Positions 8,783-19,300 of a stretch of DNA of 64,000 bases are shown here, in pieces. The notes beneath the pieces were generated by a model, which saw only the letters and a program-made list of their open reading frames with translations, had not been told where the DNA came from and searched no databases. The position numbers and the translations under genes are program-made. Where the stretch lies: assembly GCA_965243605.1 (NCBI GenBank), contig CBDEVQ010000099.1, positions 1 to 64,000 on the forward strand, written 5' to 3'. Position 1 is the first letter of the stretch; every line of letters begins with the position of its first letter. This DNA is from JBMYYR01 sp965243605 (GTDB lineage: Bacteria; Bacteroidota; Bacteroidia; Flavobacteriales; CAJXXR01).

Positions 8783-10069
8783 ATGGGAATTATTACAGAT
8801 ATTCATGCAAGAGAAATTCTTGATTCAAGAGGAAACCCAACCGTAGAAGTTGATGTAATGACTGCTTCTGGTGCTTTTGGTCGTGCTGCTGTACCTAGTG
8901 GTGCTTCAACAGGAGAGCATGAAGCTGTTGAATTAAGAGACAAGGATGATAACCGTTATTTAGGTAAAGGTGTTTTAAAAGCTGTTGCCAATGTTAACGA
9001 TAAAATAGCAACAGAAATTGTTGGTATGGATGTAGAGGATCAAGTGGGAATTGATCAATCTATGATTGAATTAGACGGTACAGAAAATAAATCTATCCTT
9101 GGTGCTAATGCTATGTTAGCGGTCTCTTTAGCTTCTGCACGTGCTGCAGCCATGCAAACTAACCAAATGTTATTTAACTATATTGGTGGTGTAAACTCTA
9201 GAGTATTACCAGTTCCAATGATGAATATTCTTAACGGTGGATCTCATGCGGATAATTCTATCGATTTTCAAGAATTTATGATTATGCCTACTGGAGCATC
9301 TTCTTTTTCTGAATCGTTAAGAATGGGTACTGAAGTATTTCATCATTTAAAGGGTGTTCTTAAAAAAGAAGGATATTCTACTAACGTTGGAGATGAAGGT
9401 GGTTTTGCTCCAAATTTAAAGTCTAATGACCATGCTATGGAAATGGTACTACGTGCTATTGAAAAGGCTGGATACCGCCCAGGTGAAGATATGGGTATTG
9501 CATTAGACGTTGCTTCTTCTGAATTTTATGTTAAAGAAGAAGGAATCTACCACTTACACCAATCTACAGGAGATAAATTATCAGCTAATGATATGATCTC
9601 GTTATATAAAGATTGGTCAGCTAAATATCCTATTTTGTCTATTGAAGATGCTTTAGATGAAAATGATTGGAATGGTTGGAAGGCATTAACAGATGCAATT
9701 GGACATAAAGTCCAATTAGTAGGTGATGATTTATTTGTTACAAATACTAAGCGTTTAGCTAAGGGTATTGATGAAAATATAGCGAATTCAATTCTTATTA
9801 AAGTAAATCAAATTGGTACTTTAACAGAAACAATGGAGGCTGTAGATTTAGCACATAGAAATAATTACACTTCTGTAATGAGTCATCGATCTGGAGAGAC
9901 TGAGGATTCAACAATTGCTGATTTAGCGGTTGCTTTAAACTGTGGTCAGATCAAAACAGGGTCGGCTTCACGTTCTGACCGTATGGCGAAATACAATCAA
10001 CTTTTACGTATTGAAGAATCTTTAGGTTCGAATGCCATTTTCGGTAAAAAATACATGAAATTTCTTTAA
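8783..10069 (+). CDS. eno: Enolase (phosphopyruvate hydratase)
   Basis: A 428-residue enolase converting 2-phosphoglycerate to phosphoenolpyruvate in glycolysis. Motifs present are the N-terminal HAREILDSRGNPTVEVDV, the loop SGASTGEHEAVELRD, the metal-binding SIEDALDENDW and VGDDLFVTN segments, the catalytic Lys in ILIKVNQIGT, and SHRSGETEDSTIADLAVA. Length is typical. It is the middle gene of carA-eno-gltA, 6 nt after carA and 20 nt before gltA. Confidence 0.98.
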   Translation: MGIITDIHAREILDSRGNPTVEVDVMTASGAFGRAAVPSGASTGEHEAVELRDKDDNRYLGKGVLKAVANVNDKIATEIVGMDVEDQVGIDQSMIELDGTENKSILGANAMLAVSLASARAAAMQTNQMLFNYIGGVNSRVLPVPMMNILNGGSHADNSIDFQEFMIMPTGASSFSESLRMGTEVFHHLKGVLKKEGYSTNVGDEGGFAPNLKSNDHAMEMVLRAIEKAGYRPGEDMGIALDVASSEFYVKEEGIYHLHQSTGDKLSANDMISLYKDWSAKYPILSIEDALDENDWNGWKALTDAIGHKVQLVGDDLFVTNTKRLAKGIDENIANSILIKVNQIGTLTETMEAVDLAHRNNYTSVMSHRSGETEDSTIADLAVALNCGQIKTGSASRSDRMAKYNQLLRIEESLGSNAIFGKKYMKFL

Positions 10070-10089
10070 TAATTGATAACTTTACGGGT

Positions 10090-11397
10090 ATGAATAGATT
10101 AAAAGATCAGTTCGGAAATATTATCGAACCAGCTATACAAGATCGTAGAGATCTTCTTTCAAAACACGGTGACGACGTTGTTGGTGAAATCAAAGTAAGT
10201 CAAGTATATGGTGGTATGCGTGGAATGTTAAGTATGATTTGTGAAACATCTAAACTAGATGTTAATGAAGGTATACGTTTCCGTGGATATTCAATTCCTG
10301 AATTACAGGATAAACTACCAAAATATCCAGGTGGACAAGAACCTTTACCAGAAGGTGTGTTTTACTTGATGTTAATGGGTGAATTACCTACTGAGGATGA
10401 TGTAAGACGTGTATCTAATCAATGGATTCGTCGTTCAGCTGTTCCTCCACATGTTTTTAAGGTGATTGATGCTTTACCAGAGCATACGCATCCAATGACA
10501 CAGTTTTCAGCGGCAGTTACTGCACTAAGAACAGAGTCTGAGTTTGCAAAAGCTTACCGTGATGGAATCAATAAAAAGAAATATTGGGAGCCAACATATG
10601 AGGATGCAATGAACTTAATTGCACGTTTACCTCGTGTTGCTGCTTATATTTATAGAAGAACTTACCATAATGGTGATCATATTGAGCCAGATCCAAAATT
10701 AGATTGGTCAGGTAACTTTGCTCATATGTTAGGTTTTGATGGTGACGAATTCAAAGAATTAATGCGTTTGTATATGACTATCCATTCTGACCATGAGGGA
10801 GGAAATGTATCGGCACATGCAACACATTTAGTTGGTTCGGCATTATCTGATGTTTATTTATCATTTGCAGCAGGTATGAATGGATTAGCAGGACCTTTAC
10901 ACGGGTTAGCTAACCAAGAAGTTGTTAGATGGTTACTTGAAATGCGTTCTGAATTAGGTGGTGGTATGCCAACTAAAGAACAAATTGCAACTTACTGTAA
11001 GAAAACATTGGCTGATGGGAAAGTTATTCCTGGATTTGGTCATGCTGTATTACGTAAGACAGACCCTCGTTACACTGCACAACGTGAGTTTGCACAAAAG
11101 CATATGCCAGATAACGAATTATTCCAAATTGTAAGTAAGGTATACGAGGTTGTTCCTCCAATTTTACAAGCAACTGGAAAAGTTAAGAATCCATGGCCTA
11201 ATGTAGATGCACATTCAGGTGTTCTATTAATGAAGTATGGTTTAGTAGAGTATGATTTCTATACTGTATTATTCGGTGTTTCTAGATCATTAGGTGTATT
11301 AACAAACCTAATTTGGGATAGAGCAATGGGTGCTCCAATCGAGAGACCTGGATCAATCTCAACAAAACTATTAAGAGAGAAATTAGAGAACAATTAA
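10090..11397 (+). CDS. gltA: Citrate synthase, mitochondrial-like (type I) form
   Basis: A 435-residue citrate synthase condensing acetyl-CoA and oxaloacetate. The catalytic triad is His271 (GPLHGLANQEV), His318 (GFGHAVLRKTDPRY) and Asp373 (NVDAHSG), which line up with His274, His320 and Asp375 of the mammalian enzyme. Other stretches such as IHSDHEGGNVSAH and LERP-like PIERPGSIST are also of the eukaryotic kind and unlike the shorter E. coli hexameric type. This fits the known group of bacterial enzymes close to the mitochondrial form. A terminator follows at 11424. Confidence 0.96.
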   Translation: MNRLKDQFGNIIEPAIQDRRDLLSKHGDDVVGEIKVSQVYGGMRGMLSMICETSKLDVNEGIRFRGYSIPELQDKLPKYPGGQEPLPEGVFYLMLMGELPTEDDVRRVSNQWIRRSAVPPHVFKVIDALPEHTHPMTQFSAAVTALRTESEFAKAYRDGINKKKYWEPTYEDAMNLIARLPRVAAYIYRRTYHNGDHIEPDPKLDWSGNFAHMLGFDGDEFKELMRLYMTIHSDHEGGNVSAHATHLVGSALSDVYLSFAAGMNGLAGPLHGLANQEVVRWLLEMRSELGGGMPTKEQIATYCKKTLADGKVIPGFGHAVLRKTDPRYTAQREFAQKHMPDNELFQIVSKVYEVVPPILQATGKVKNPWPNVDAHSGVLLMKYGLVEYDFYTVLFGVSRSLGVLTNLIWDRAMGAPIERPGSISTKLLREKLENN

Positions 11398-11423
11398 TAT
11401 TCTTTAATTGACTTAAAATAATG

Positions 11424-11454
11424 AAGCCCTAAGCAATAACTTAGGGCTTTTTTT
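11424..11454 (+). terminator. Terminator after gltA
   Basis: Ten-bp stem AAGCCCTAAG (11424-11433) and CTTAGGGCTT (11440-11449), loop CAATAA, then a T run to 11454. It ends the carA-eno-gltA transcript just before the convergent secreted-protein gene. Confidence 0.9.
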
Positions 11455-11480
11455 ATTTGTAAATAAAGTAGTTTGAGAAA

Positions 11481-14400
11481 TTATAGTTTTTCCACTTTTA
11501 TAATATCTTTTCCTAGTGCAGGATGTATTGTTTCAATAAAGTATATTCCTTTACTCCAATTAAAACTATTTATTGTTTTTTTCCCGGTCATTTTTCCATC
11601 AAGTATACGTTGTCCATTTACATTAATGACACTATAAGTTACTTCCGTACTATAGTCATCTGTATAAATTGTAAATGAATTAATTACTGGATTATTTGAT
11701 ACTTTTACCCAATGGTCTAATGGTAGTAAATGATTACTTGTTTCTTTTAATATTTTAGGATTTGTTTCCACTCTTGTTTGTAAGTAGGTATCCGCATTAA
11801 TATTACTCGTGTTTTTGATTTTTTGGATGACATAAGCCTTTTGAGATAGAAATTTATCCGATCCAGTTTCCCATTCCTTAAGTGTTTTAATTTGTTCCGA
11901 ACTTGGTTCAAACCAATCCCTTAATTCTAATTTAGAAATAAACTCAATCCAAGTAATATAACTATCAGTATTTTCTTTCGATAAATAGGCTAAGTTGATA
12001 GCTTCTTCATATTTTTTTTGTGCAACTTTAGATTCAATTCTCTCTTCAAGGAATAGATTTTTAGAGTCAATTCTATCTATATTATTCCAAACCGTATAAT
12101 GATGAGCATCTTTGTTTTCAATAGATGAACTGATTGCTGTACTAATTTCAGAGCGTAATTGATTAAGTTTGGATTGCTCATATATATATAATATCTGTCT
12201 TGTACCATTTCCTTCTGGCTTTAGAACAATTTCGGCTAATGGATTACCAAATGGAGTGTATCTCATGAATACATCTTTTACTTTTCTACTAAGAGGAGCA
12301 TTAGCTAATAGAATTTCTGCTAAATGTATATCGTTCATTATACGTTCTTTCTTAATAATAGATATTAATACTTCATCAGACAAATAAGGAGAATCCTTTA
12401 ATAGTTTATCTCTTAATTTTTCTGATTCACTTCCTCCAAATTCAATAAGGTCTATAATATCATGTTTATCTCCTCCGTCAATTAGTTTATTAAGTTTGGT
12501 ATTTGAATTTGACCATTCTTCATATAGCTTTTCAATATTGGCCATTCTTTTACCAGCATTTGCGCTCATCCACCATATTACATTTTTACATTCACAATCT
12601 TCAATTGTCCAAGAAGAGTTTGTCGTTTTATTAACATTAGGTGTAATTAATGCATTATTTGGTTCGTGATCTACGGTGTTTAAGTGAAAGTAATTTAAGG
12701 TAAAGAAAGCAAAGTTTTCAATATCCGTTTTAAGACTATATGAACTCGGATTAAAGTGAGAAAATGTATTTCCTACTGGTCTTTGTAGTCCACTACTATT
12801 AATAAATGAATGATTTGGATTAATATACCCAGTTGGTGATATTTGTATTGCATGCAAATTGTCACTCGTTTTAGAAATGCCATAAGTATTACACCTATTT
12901 AGGGTTGTACTACGATTTGTACTTCTTGTGAAAAATGAAGCACTTCCTAAGCCTGTGAATTTATTTTTATAAATATCTCCTGAGATAGAATAGGTTGCCC
13001 AATTTTGAAATATATTTTGAGACCCATTACCGTCGACAACAATACCATAATCAGGTTCGTTGTATATATAAGGATAACTTGTGTAACTATCAACATTATT
13101 GTTTCCTTCAAAATTGTTTTGATAGACAAAGAAGCTATAAGATTGTTTTAAAACAATACCTTTTTGTTCTTGAGCATCGTCTATACTAAACCTATTAAGT
13201 CCAATTCTTGCAGATACAGTTCTTAACAAAGTAATATCTTGAACATTTTTTGAAAATTCTTGGTGTCGTATTATTGGACCATTAAGGATTTTTTGATTTT
13301 CAGCTTCTATAGCTTTAAAATATCCAGAAAAGGAACCTTTATCATCTATATATTGAGAAGCTCCTGGCGTATTGGATATTCCATTTACAGTGTATGTTGC
13401 ATCATTAGAATATATCGCACCACTTTTTTCAGCTCTTGTCATAGCCTCAGGGTTTGTGTTAATAAAGTCACATCCTGAAATATGAATACCATGTGTTGCC
13501 CACATTGTTATTTGTTGAGTCCCTTTAAATGGAAAAAGTGTTTTGTAGGTTAGGTTCTTTTCGAATCTACAATTATTTATAAAAGACCTATTGTTTTTTG
13601 GTTCTATGACTCCACTAGAAAGCTCTTTCCAGTTATCATATGATGTCGTTCCAATACTTCTGTTATTATTAATAAATTTCGAATTTTTTGCATAAATAAT
13701 TCCTCCACCTGTTAAACTCCAAGATTCAGTAAATGAATATGGATCCATTCCATGTGTGATAATACCATTTCTAGCATTTTTAATTGTAGAATTATCCAAT
13801 GATATTTTCCCTTGATATATATTAGAAGATCCAGGTAATGGGTATTGTGAAGCACTCGCTTTTCCGTTTACTCGAATACCATCCCAAACAGGAGGACACT
13901 CTCTTATACTTTCAAGTCCTGTTAAAGTTGTGTTTTTAAGGATAAGTGTTCCACCTTGGTGCACAATGATACCAATAAAGTTAAGGTAAGAACTTCTAGA
14001 GTTTAAAAATTCAATGTTTGAATTGGAAATCGTTAGGGTATGTCCTGTTTCTACAACAATAGGCTCATTCATTTTTAAGGACACCCCATCTATAGTTTCA
14101 TTTCCAGTAGTATAAATAGCCCCATCTGTTAAGATGTGATCAAGGTTTGGATAATCATATACAGCATAAGAAGGTCCCATTTGAGTCATGTCTTGTAGGT
14201 CATTAAATTTTAATCGTCTAACTGCTTTAGTACACTCATTTTCTCTAAATCTAAGCATGTAAGTATCATCGAAGTTATCCGATGTATTACCTGCAATTGT
14301 ATAGCTATTATCAGAGTTTATAGAAATAGAATATACACATTCATTACGTTTGATATTACCAGGGAATGGTTGTCTTGTTTGACCTGGATATAAGAATGTA

Positions 14401-16109
14401 TGTTCCCATACTAAATTTAAGCTTGAGCCTAATTTAGCTACGTATGGATCAGTGTCCCACATCCATGTGCTTTTTGAGTAATCATTACCGTCTGGAGCCG
14501 TGTATATATTTGAAGGCTGGTTATAATATGTATAGGCTGTACCACCACTTCCGTTATTATCATATTGATTATCTAAATAATCATCAATATCATTGAATTT
14601 TTCTAAATAGGTTTCAAGGGATGAGGCCATTGGGATATCTCTTTTTTTAGAACTTACTAAGACATAACCACCATCTGTATCTTGTTTAATATCCACCATT
14701 AAGTCAAATGCCATCACTTCACCAATAGCAATACTTGAGTCTATAAGAGTCCCAGATGGATTAAGTTCATAGATATGAACTCTTCCTTTTCCTCCACGGT
14801 CATATAGGTTTGCATAGTTTGGGAAATTTGGAACATCTCTTACACCAATTAGTATTGGTAAAACAAGATTATTGTTAGAATTCACTATGAATTTATCAAC
14901 TCTGGAATCTGTTAATGTAGAATGCCCATCAAATGTCATAGAGGTAATAGCTTCGGTGTTTTTCCACCATAAAGTACTTGCAGATGTACCATTTGTAAGC
15001 AAATCATTGGTATTAAACTTACCAATAAAGGCTTGATTGTTATGGTCGTCTCCATTAGGGGTTGTAGCATAACTACCTCCAATATATATTTCGGTTCCAG
15101 AATTATTAAATGTTAAACCTGTTCCTTGTGATCCATAATAGTTTAATGGTATAAACCCTGATATATTATCCAAAAACATTTTTTGTAATACTTCACCTTC
15201 AGAATTTAGGATGAGAAGAAATGCTCTTCCTTTCTTTTGATTAGGATAAGGTTCTGTGTCATTTAGGTTTTTATATTCCATTTTTCCTATTACCCAAATG
15301 TTACCATTATTATCTTCTTCAACATAATCTAGGAATCCTTGGTCTCTTACAATAGAAGATCCGTTTCCTAAATAGTTTCTTATTCCATAAATATATGACC
15401 ATAAAATATTACCCTCATTGTCAACTTTTGTTACAATTGGCTTTTGTTTATATTTTTCGCGTTGATCAGAAGTGTAAGTTGAATATTTTGCGAAATGATT
15501 AGCAGTAGTTCCTCCAGGAGTTGGATTGTATATTATTGGAGTGTTTTCTGTGAATGGTGTATTAGGACCATAGACATTGAAATTATCACGGGGGTGTATT
15601 GTAGATGAAGTTCGTCCAACTGCAATAAAACCATCTCTTGCATTTGTTTGTTTTCCATGTTCAAATTCACCATTATAGTAAGATCTACACCATGCTCCGC
15701 TTTGTCCATAATTATCAAAAAGCATTAATGATGATTTAATTACACCCTTTTTGTAATCTAAAACCTCAAATCCAGCTTCGTCACAACATCCTACAGGACC
15801 TGAATACAGACCATTATGAGTCGTTTCATCTTCCTCTTCGTTAATCCAAGAATAGTATCCAATACCGATATGTCCAGTTTGAATTCCAAAATTATTATAG
15901 ACATTATCATGATGGTACCACCATTCATCACTAGATTTTTCTTGAGTTAAGTTAAATGGTTTAACACTGCCGTCAGGATTATCAGGGTTAATGTGCATTC
16001 GTGCTGGCCAAAAGACTCTTTCCCAAATGGTTTCTACAGGATCTTGAGCATAACTGAACATGCTAATAAATGAAACTAGCACAGTTAGTTTAATTGATAG
16101 TTTTCTCAT
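11481..16109 (-). CDS. Giant secreted beta-helix protein with T9SS C-terminal sorting domain
   Basis: A 1542-residue exported protein. Residues 1-21 form a signal peptide ending SMFSYAQ. Residues about 30-650 resemble a surface protein with repeated aromatic- and Asn-rich strands (for example WVIGKMEY, IYIGGSYA). Residues about 655-1130 look like a parallel beta-helix (IVVETGHTLTISNSNIEFL, GGTLILKNTTLTGL, and repeated short I/N-rich turns). The last 75 residues form a type A T9SS sorting domain (SVINVNGQRILDGKMTGKK, then WSKGIYFIETI). The sorting domain implies export through the type IX system and surface attachment or release; no T9SS machinery is in the window. Function is unknown: adhesin or glycan-binding roles are only guesses. 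It is a single-gene unit, convergent with gltA. Confidence 0.85.
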   Translation of the reverse strand: MRKLSIKLTVLVSFISMFSYAQDPVETIWERVFWPARMHINPDNPDGSVKPFNLTQEKSSDEWWYHHDNVYNNFGIQTGHIGIGYYSWINEEEDETTHNGLYSGPVGCCDEAGFEVLDYKKGVIKSSLMLFDNYGQSGAWCRSYYNGEFEHGKQTNARDGFIAVGRTSSTIHPRDNFNVYGPNTPFTENTPIIYNPTPGGTTANHFAKYSTYTSDQREKYKQKPIVTKVDNEGNILWSYIYGIRNYLGNGSSIVRDQGFLDYVEEDNNGNIWVIGKMEYKNLNDTEPYPNQKKGRAFLLILNSEGEVLQKMFLDNISGFIPLNYYGSQGTGLTFNNSGTEIYIGGSYATTPNGDDHNNQAFIGKFNTNDLLTNGTSASTLWWKNTEAITSMTFDGHSTLTDSRVDKFIVNSNNNLVLPILIGVRDVPNFPNYANLYDRGGKGRVHIYELNPSGTLIDSSIAIGEVMAFDLMVDIKQDTDGGYVLVSSKKRDIPMASSLETYLEKFNDIDDYLDNQYDNNGSGGTAYTYYNQPSNIYTAPDGNDYSKSTWMWDTDPYVAKLGSSLNLVWEHTFLYPGQTRQPFPGNIKRNECVYSISINSDNSYTIAGNTSDNFDDTYMLRFRENECTKAVRRLKFNDLQDMTQMGPSYAVYDYPNLDHILTDGAIYTTGNETIDGVSLKMNEPIVVETGHTLTISNSNIEFLNSRSSYLNFIGIIVHQGGTLILKNTTLTGLESIRECPPVWDGIRVNGKASASQYPLPGSSNIYQGKISLDNSTIKNARNGIITHGMDPYSFTESWSLTGGGIIYAKNSKFINNNRSIGTTSYDNWKELSSGVIEPKNNRSFINNCRFEKNLTYKTLFPFKGTQQITMWATHGIHISGCDFINTNPEAMTRAEKSGAIYSNDATYTVNGISNTPGASQYIDDKGSFSGYFKAIEAENQKILNGPIIRHQEFSKNVQDITLLRTVSARIGLNRFSIDDAQEQKGIVLKQSYSFFVYQNNFEGNNNVDSYTSYPYIYNEPDYGIVVDGNGSQNIFQNWATYSISGDIYKNKFTGLGSASFFTRSTNRSTTLNRCNTYGISKTSDNLHAIQISPTGYINPNHSFINSSGLQRPVGNTFSHFNPSSYSLKTDIENFAFFTLNYFHLNTVDHEPNNALITPNVNKTTNSSWTIEDCECKNVIWWMSANAGKRMANIEKLYEEWSNSNTKLNKLIDGGDKHDIIDLIEFGGSESEKLRDKLLKDSPYLSDEVLISIIKKERIMNDIHLAEILLANAPLSRKVKDVFMRYTPFGNPLAEIVLKPEGNGTRQILYIYEQSKLNQLRSEISTAISSSIENKDAHHYTVWNNIDRIDSKNLFLEERIESKVAQKKYEEAINLAYLSKENTDSYITWIEFISKLELRDWFEPSSEQIKTLKEWETGSDKFLSQKAYVIQKIKNTSNINADTYLQTRVETNPKILKETSNHLLPLDHWVKVSNNPVINSFTIYTDDYSTEVTYSVINVNGQRILDGKMTGKKTINSFNWSKGIYFIETIHPALGKDIIKVEKL

Positions 16110-16236
16110 AATTACAAGTTAATTAATGTTTTATAATTAAAATCATTTCTAAATAAACAATTTTTAAATTAAACTATTGTTATGCAATAATGATTTTAAC
16201 ATAATTTTTTTTGTTCCAAATTTGATTTTATAGCAC

Positions 16237-16271
16237 AAAAAAAAACCTTCGCCATAGCGAAGGTTTTTTTT
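16237..16271 (-). terminator. Terminator of the RND efflux operon
   Basis: Stem CCTTCGC (16246-16252) and GCGAAGG (16257-16263) with loop CATA. It is flanked by nine A on the left, which become the U-tract on the minus strand, and eight T on the right. It lies 46 nt downstream of the RND gene stop and upstream of the next minus-strand gene. A second small hairpin, CCAGTT/AACTGG at 16278-16295, precedes it in the transcript. Confidence 0.88.
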
Positions 16272-16316
16272 GTTTGTCCAGTTGTTTATAACTGGAAATT
16301 ATAAGAAATAATTAAT

Positions 16317-19300
16317 CTATACATTAAATTTTCTTTTGTCTACCCAAACTTTAACCTTGTTAACGTACATAAATAATATAGGTACAATAACTAGAGTTAA
16401 GAATGTTGCAACAATTAATCCGTAGATTACCGTTTTAGCAAGTGGTCCCCAGAAGATTACATTATCTCCACCAAAGTAGATATGAGCATCAAATTCTGAA
16501 ACAAGGGTAAAGAAGTTTATGTTTAACCCAATAGCTAAAGGAATTAATCCTAATACGGTCGTAATGGCTGTTAATAATACAGGACGTAAACGTGATTTCC
16601 CACCTTGAATAATGGCCGCCATAATATTATCAATATCTAATGAACGTTCATCTTCAATTCCTAATTCATGTTTCTTACGGTCAATCAATAATTGAGTATA
16701 ATCGAGGAGTACAACCCCGTTGTTTACAACAATACCGGCAAGTGAGATAATACCCATCATAGTCATCATAATAACAAATGAAGCTCCAGATATAACAATA
16801 CCTCCAAATACACCAATTAAACTTAAGAAAATAGCAATCATAATGATTCCAGGCTTTGTTACAGAGTTAAATTGGTAAATTAAGATTAAGAATATTAAAC
16901 CTAAACCAGAGAAGAAAGCACCCATAAGGAATGACATTTGTTTAGCTTGTTCTTCTAACTGTCCAGTATAATCAACTTTAACACCTTGAGGTAAATCGAA
17001 ATTCTCCATTTCTTCCTTGATTTTATCTACAATTTGATTTGCATCTGTAAATCCAGGTGATAAGGCAGAATATAAGGTTGCAATACGCTTATATTCTTTA
17101 TGCTTAATTGCACTAAATCCTGATGTGTTTTTTTGAGTTGCAATTGCAGATACTGGTACTTCTTGCATTTTACCAGTGTTCTGATCTTTGAAAGTAATAT
17201 TTTGGTTGAATAGGGCTGATGTATTGTATCTGTTCTCTTTATTGAAACGAACATAGATGTCATAATCGTCACCATCTTCTTTATATACTCCAGCTTTAGA
17301 TCCAAAAATAGATGAACGTAATTGTTGTCCCAAAGTAGATGCACTAACACCTAATTGACCAGATTTTTCACGATCAATAACAACCTCCATAGAAGGTTTA
17401 GATTTGTTTACATCAACTTTTAACTCGGCAATTCCATCAATGTTTTTCGTATTGATAAAATCTCTCATTTTTTCAGCAGTTGCAATCAACTCATTATAAT
17501 CTTCTCCAGCAATTTCTAAGTTAATAGGATAACCTGCAGGTGGTCCAGCAGCATCTTTCTCAACAGAAATTGCAACACCTGGGTAAATTCCCTTTAATCC
17601 ATCCTGGATTTTGAAGCGTAATTCTTCAGAATCTAATCCATTTCTGTATTTATACTCTCTCATGGTAAGTGTAATCTTACCTTTATGAGGCATTTCTGCA
17701 GCAGAACCTCCATCCGTTTGAGGATTACCAGCACCTTCTCCAACTTGAGAAACAGCAGATTCTACTAAATAGTTATAATCAACAGAATCTGGATTCATAT
17801 ACTGAGCGTCGTTCATTAATGTATAAACACGTTTTTCAATTTTCTCAGTAATTGCATTGGTTTCTTTAATATCTGTACCTTCAGGGTATTCTATATATAC
17901 AATAACTTGGTTAGGTGTATTGTCTGGGAAGAATTCAATCTTTGTATTTCCAGAACCAACAGATGCTCCAAACATACCAAAAACAAATAGTAATAATAAG
18001 AATGTACCAATAGCAAGAAGTGCAGCAGTCCATCCTTTTAACATTTTAGTTAATGTACGTTCGTACCAGTTCTCTATAGCTGTTAAAATACGAGTTTGGA
18101 AGAAAGTCGACATTTTAGATAATATGAAACGGTATACCCATAACATTACCGCTAAGAAGATTAACACGACTCCTAAGGAAGAAACGGCATTACCAATAGC
18201 TAACATAAATGCACCAACTAAAACTAAAGCTCCTGAAAGCATAATTAAGTTTTTCATTGATATTTCTTTTTCTTCAACTTTCATAAATTGAGAAACCAAC
18301 ATCGAGTTGATAAAGATGGCAACAAATAAAGATGATCCTAATACAACCGATAATGTAATCGGGAAATAAATCATAAATTCACCCATCATTCCTGGCCACA
18401 TACCAAGTGGTACAAAGGCTGCAACAGTTGTAGCTGTTGAAATAATAATAGGGAATGCAATTTCACCAATACCAACTTTAGCAGCTTTAATTCGCGACAT
18501 TCCTTCTTCTTGCATTAATCGGAATACATTTTCAACAACAACAATACCGTTATCTACTAACATACCCAGACCCATAATCATTCCGAAAAGAATCATTGTA
18601 TTTAATGTATATCCTAAATAGTCAAGTATAATAAATGACATAAACATTGACATTGGAATGGCTAAACCTACAAATAAGGCATTACGCATTCCTAAGAAGA
18701 ACATTAAAACTCCAACAACTAACATAATACCAAAGATGATGTTGTTTACAAGGTCATCTACCTGGTTAACCGTTTTTGCGGATTGATCATTTGCCATTGT
18801 AATAATTAAATCACTAGGGAAATAATCTGCTTGAGCAACTTTTGTTAATTCTTTAATTTTTTCAACAGCTGCAACCATGTTTTTACCCGAACGCTTTTTA
18901 ATTTCGAGCATAACAACGTTCTTACCGAACTCACGTGCATACGTTGTTTTATCTTGATCTTTAAAGGTTACTTCAGCTATATCTCTTAAATAGATGGTTC
19001 CATTTTCAGATTTTACAACAAAATTATCAAGGTCATGTGGGTTTTCAATCTCACCAAGAATACGAATAGTACGTCTTTGTCCAGAATTAATTAAATTACC
19101 GGCAGACATGGTAACGTTACCACCATTTATTGCATTAATAACATCACCAAAGCTTAACTTGGCAGCCATCATTTTATAAATATCTACGGCAACTTCTACT
19201 TCTTTGTCTTGTGCTCCACGAATATCAGCTTTCTTTATTTCTTCAAGACTTTCAATTTCATCTTGTAAATACTCAGCATAATCTTTCAATTTATGTACAG

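Noticed and set aside
13260..13478. Several 60-72-residue frames antisense to the T9SS protein gene
   Set aside because: Short, AT-driven frames inside a 4.6-kb intact gene; no start context or recognisable domains.
16278..16295. CCAGTT/AACTGG hairpin as a second terminator
   Set aside because: No T or A tract beside it; the neighbouring CCTTCGC hairpin is the true terminator.
17857..18291. A 144-residue frame antisense to the RND pump gene
   Set aside because: Shadow of the conserved pump; codon pattern and neighbours support the minus-strand gene only.
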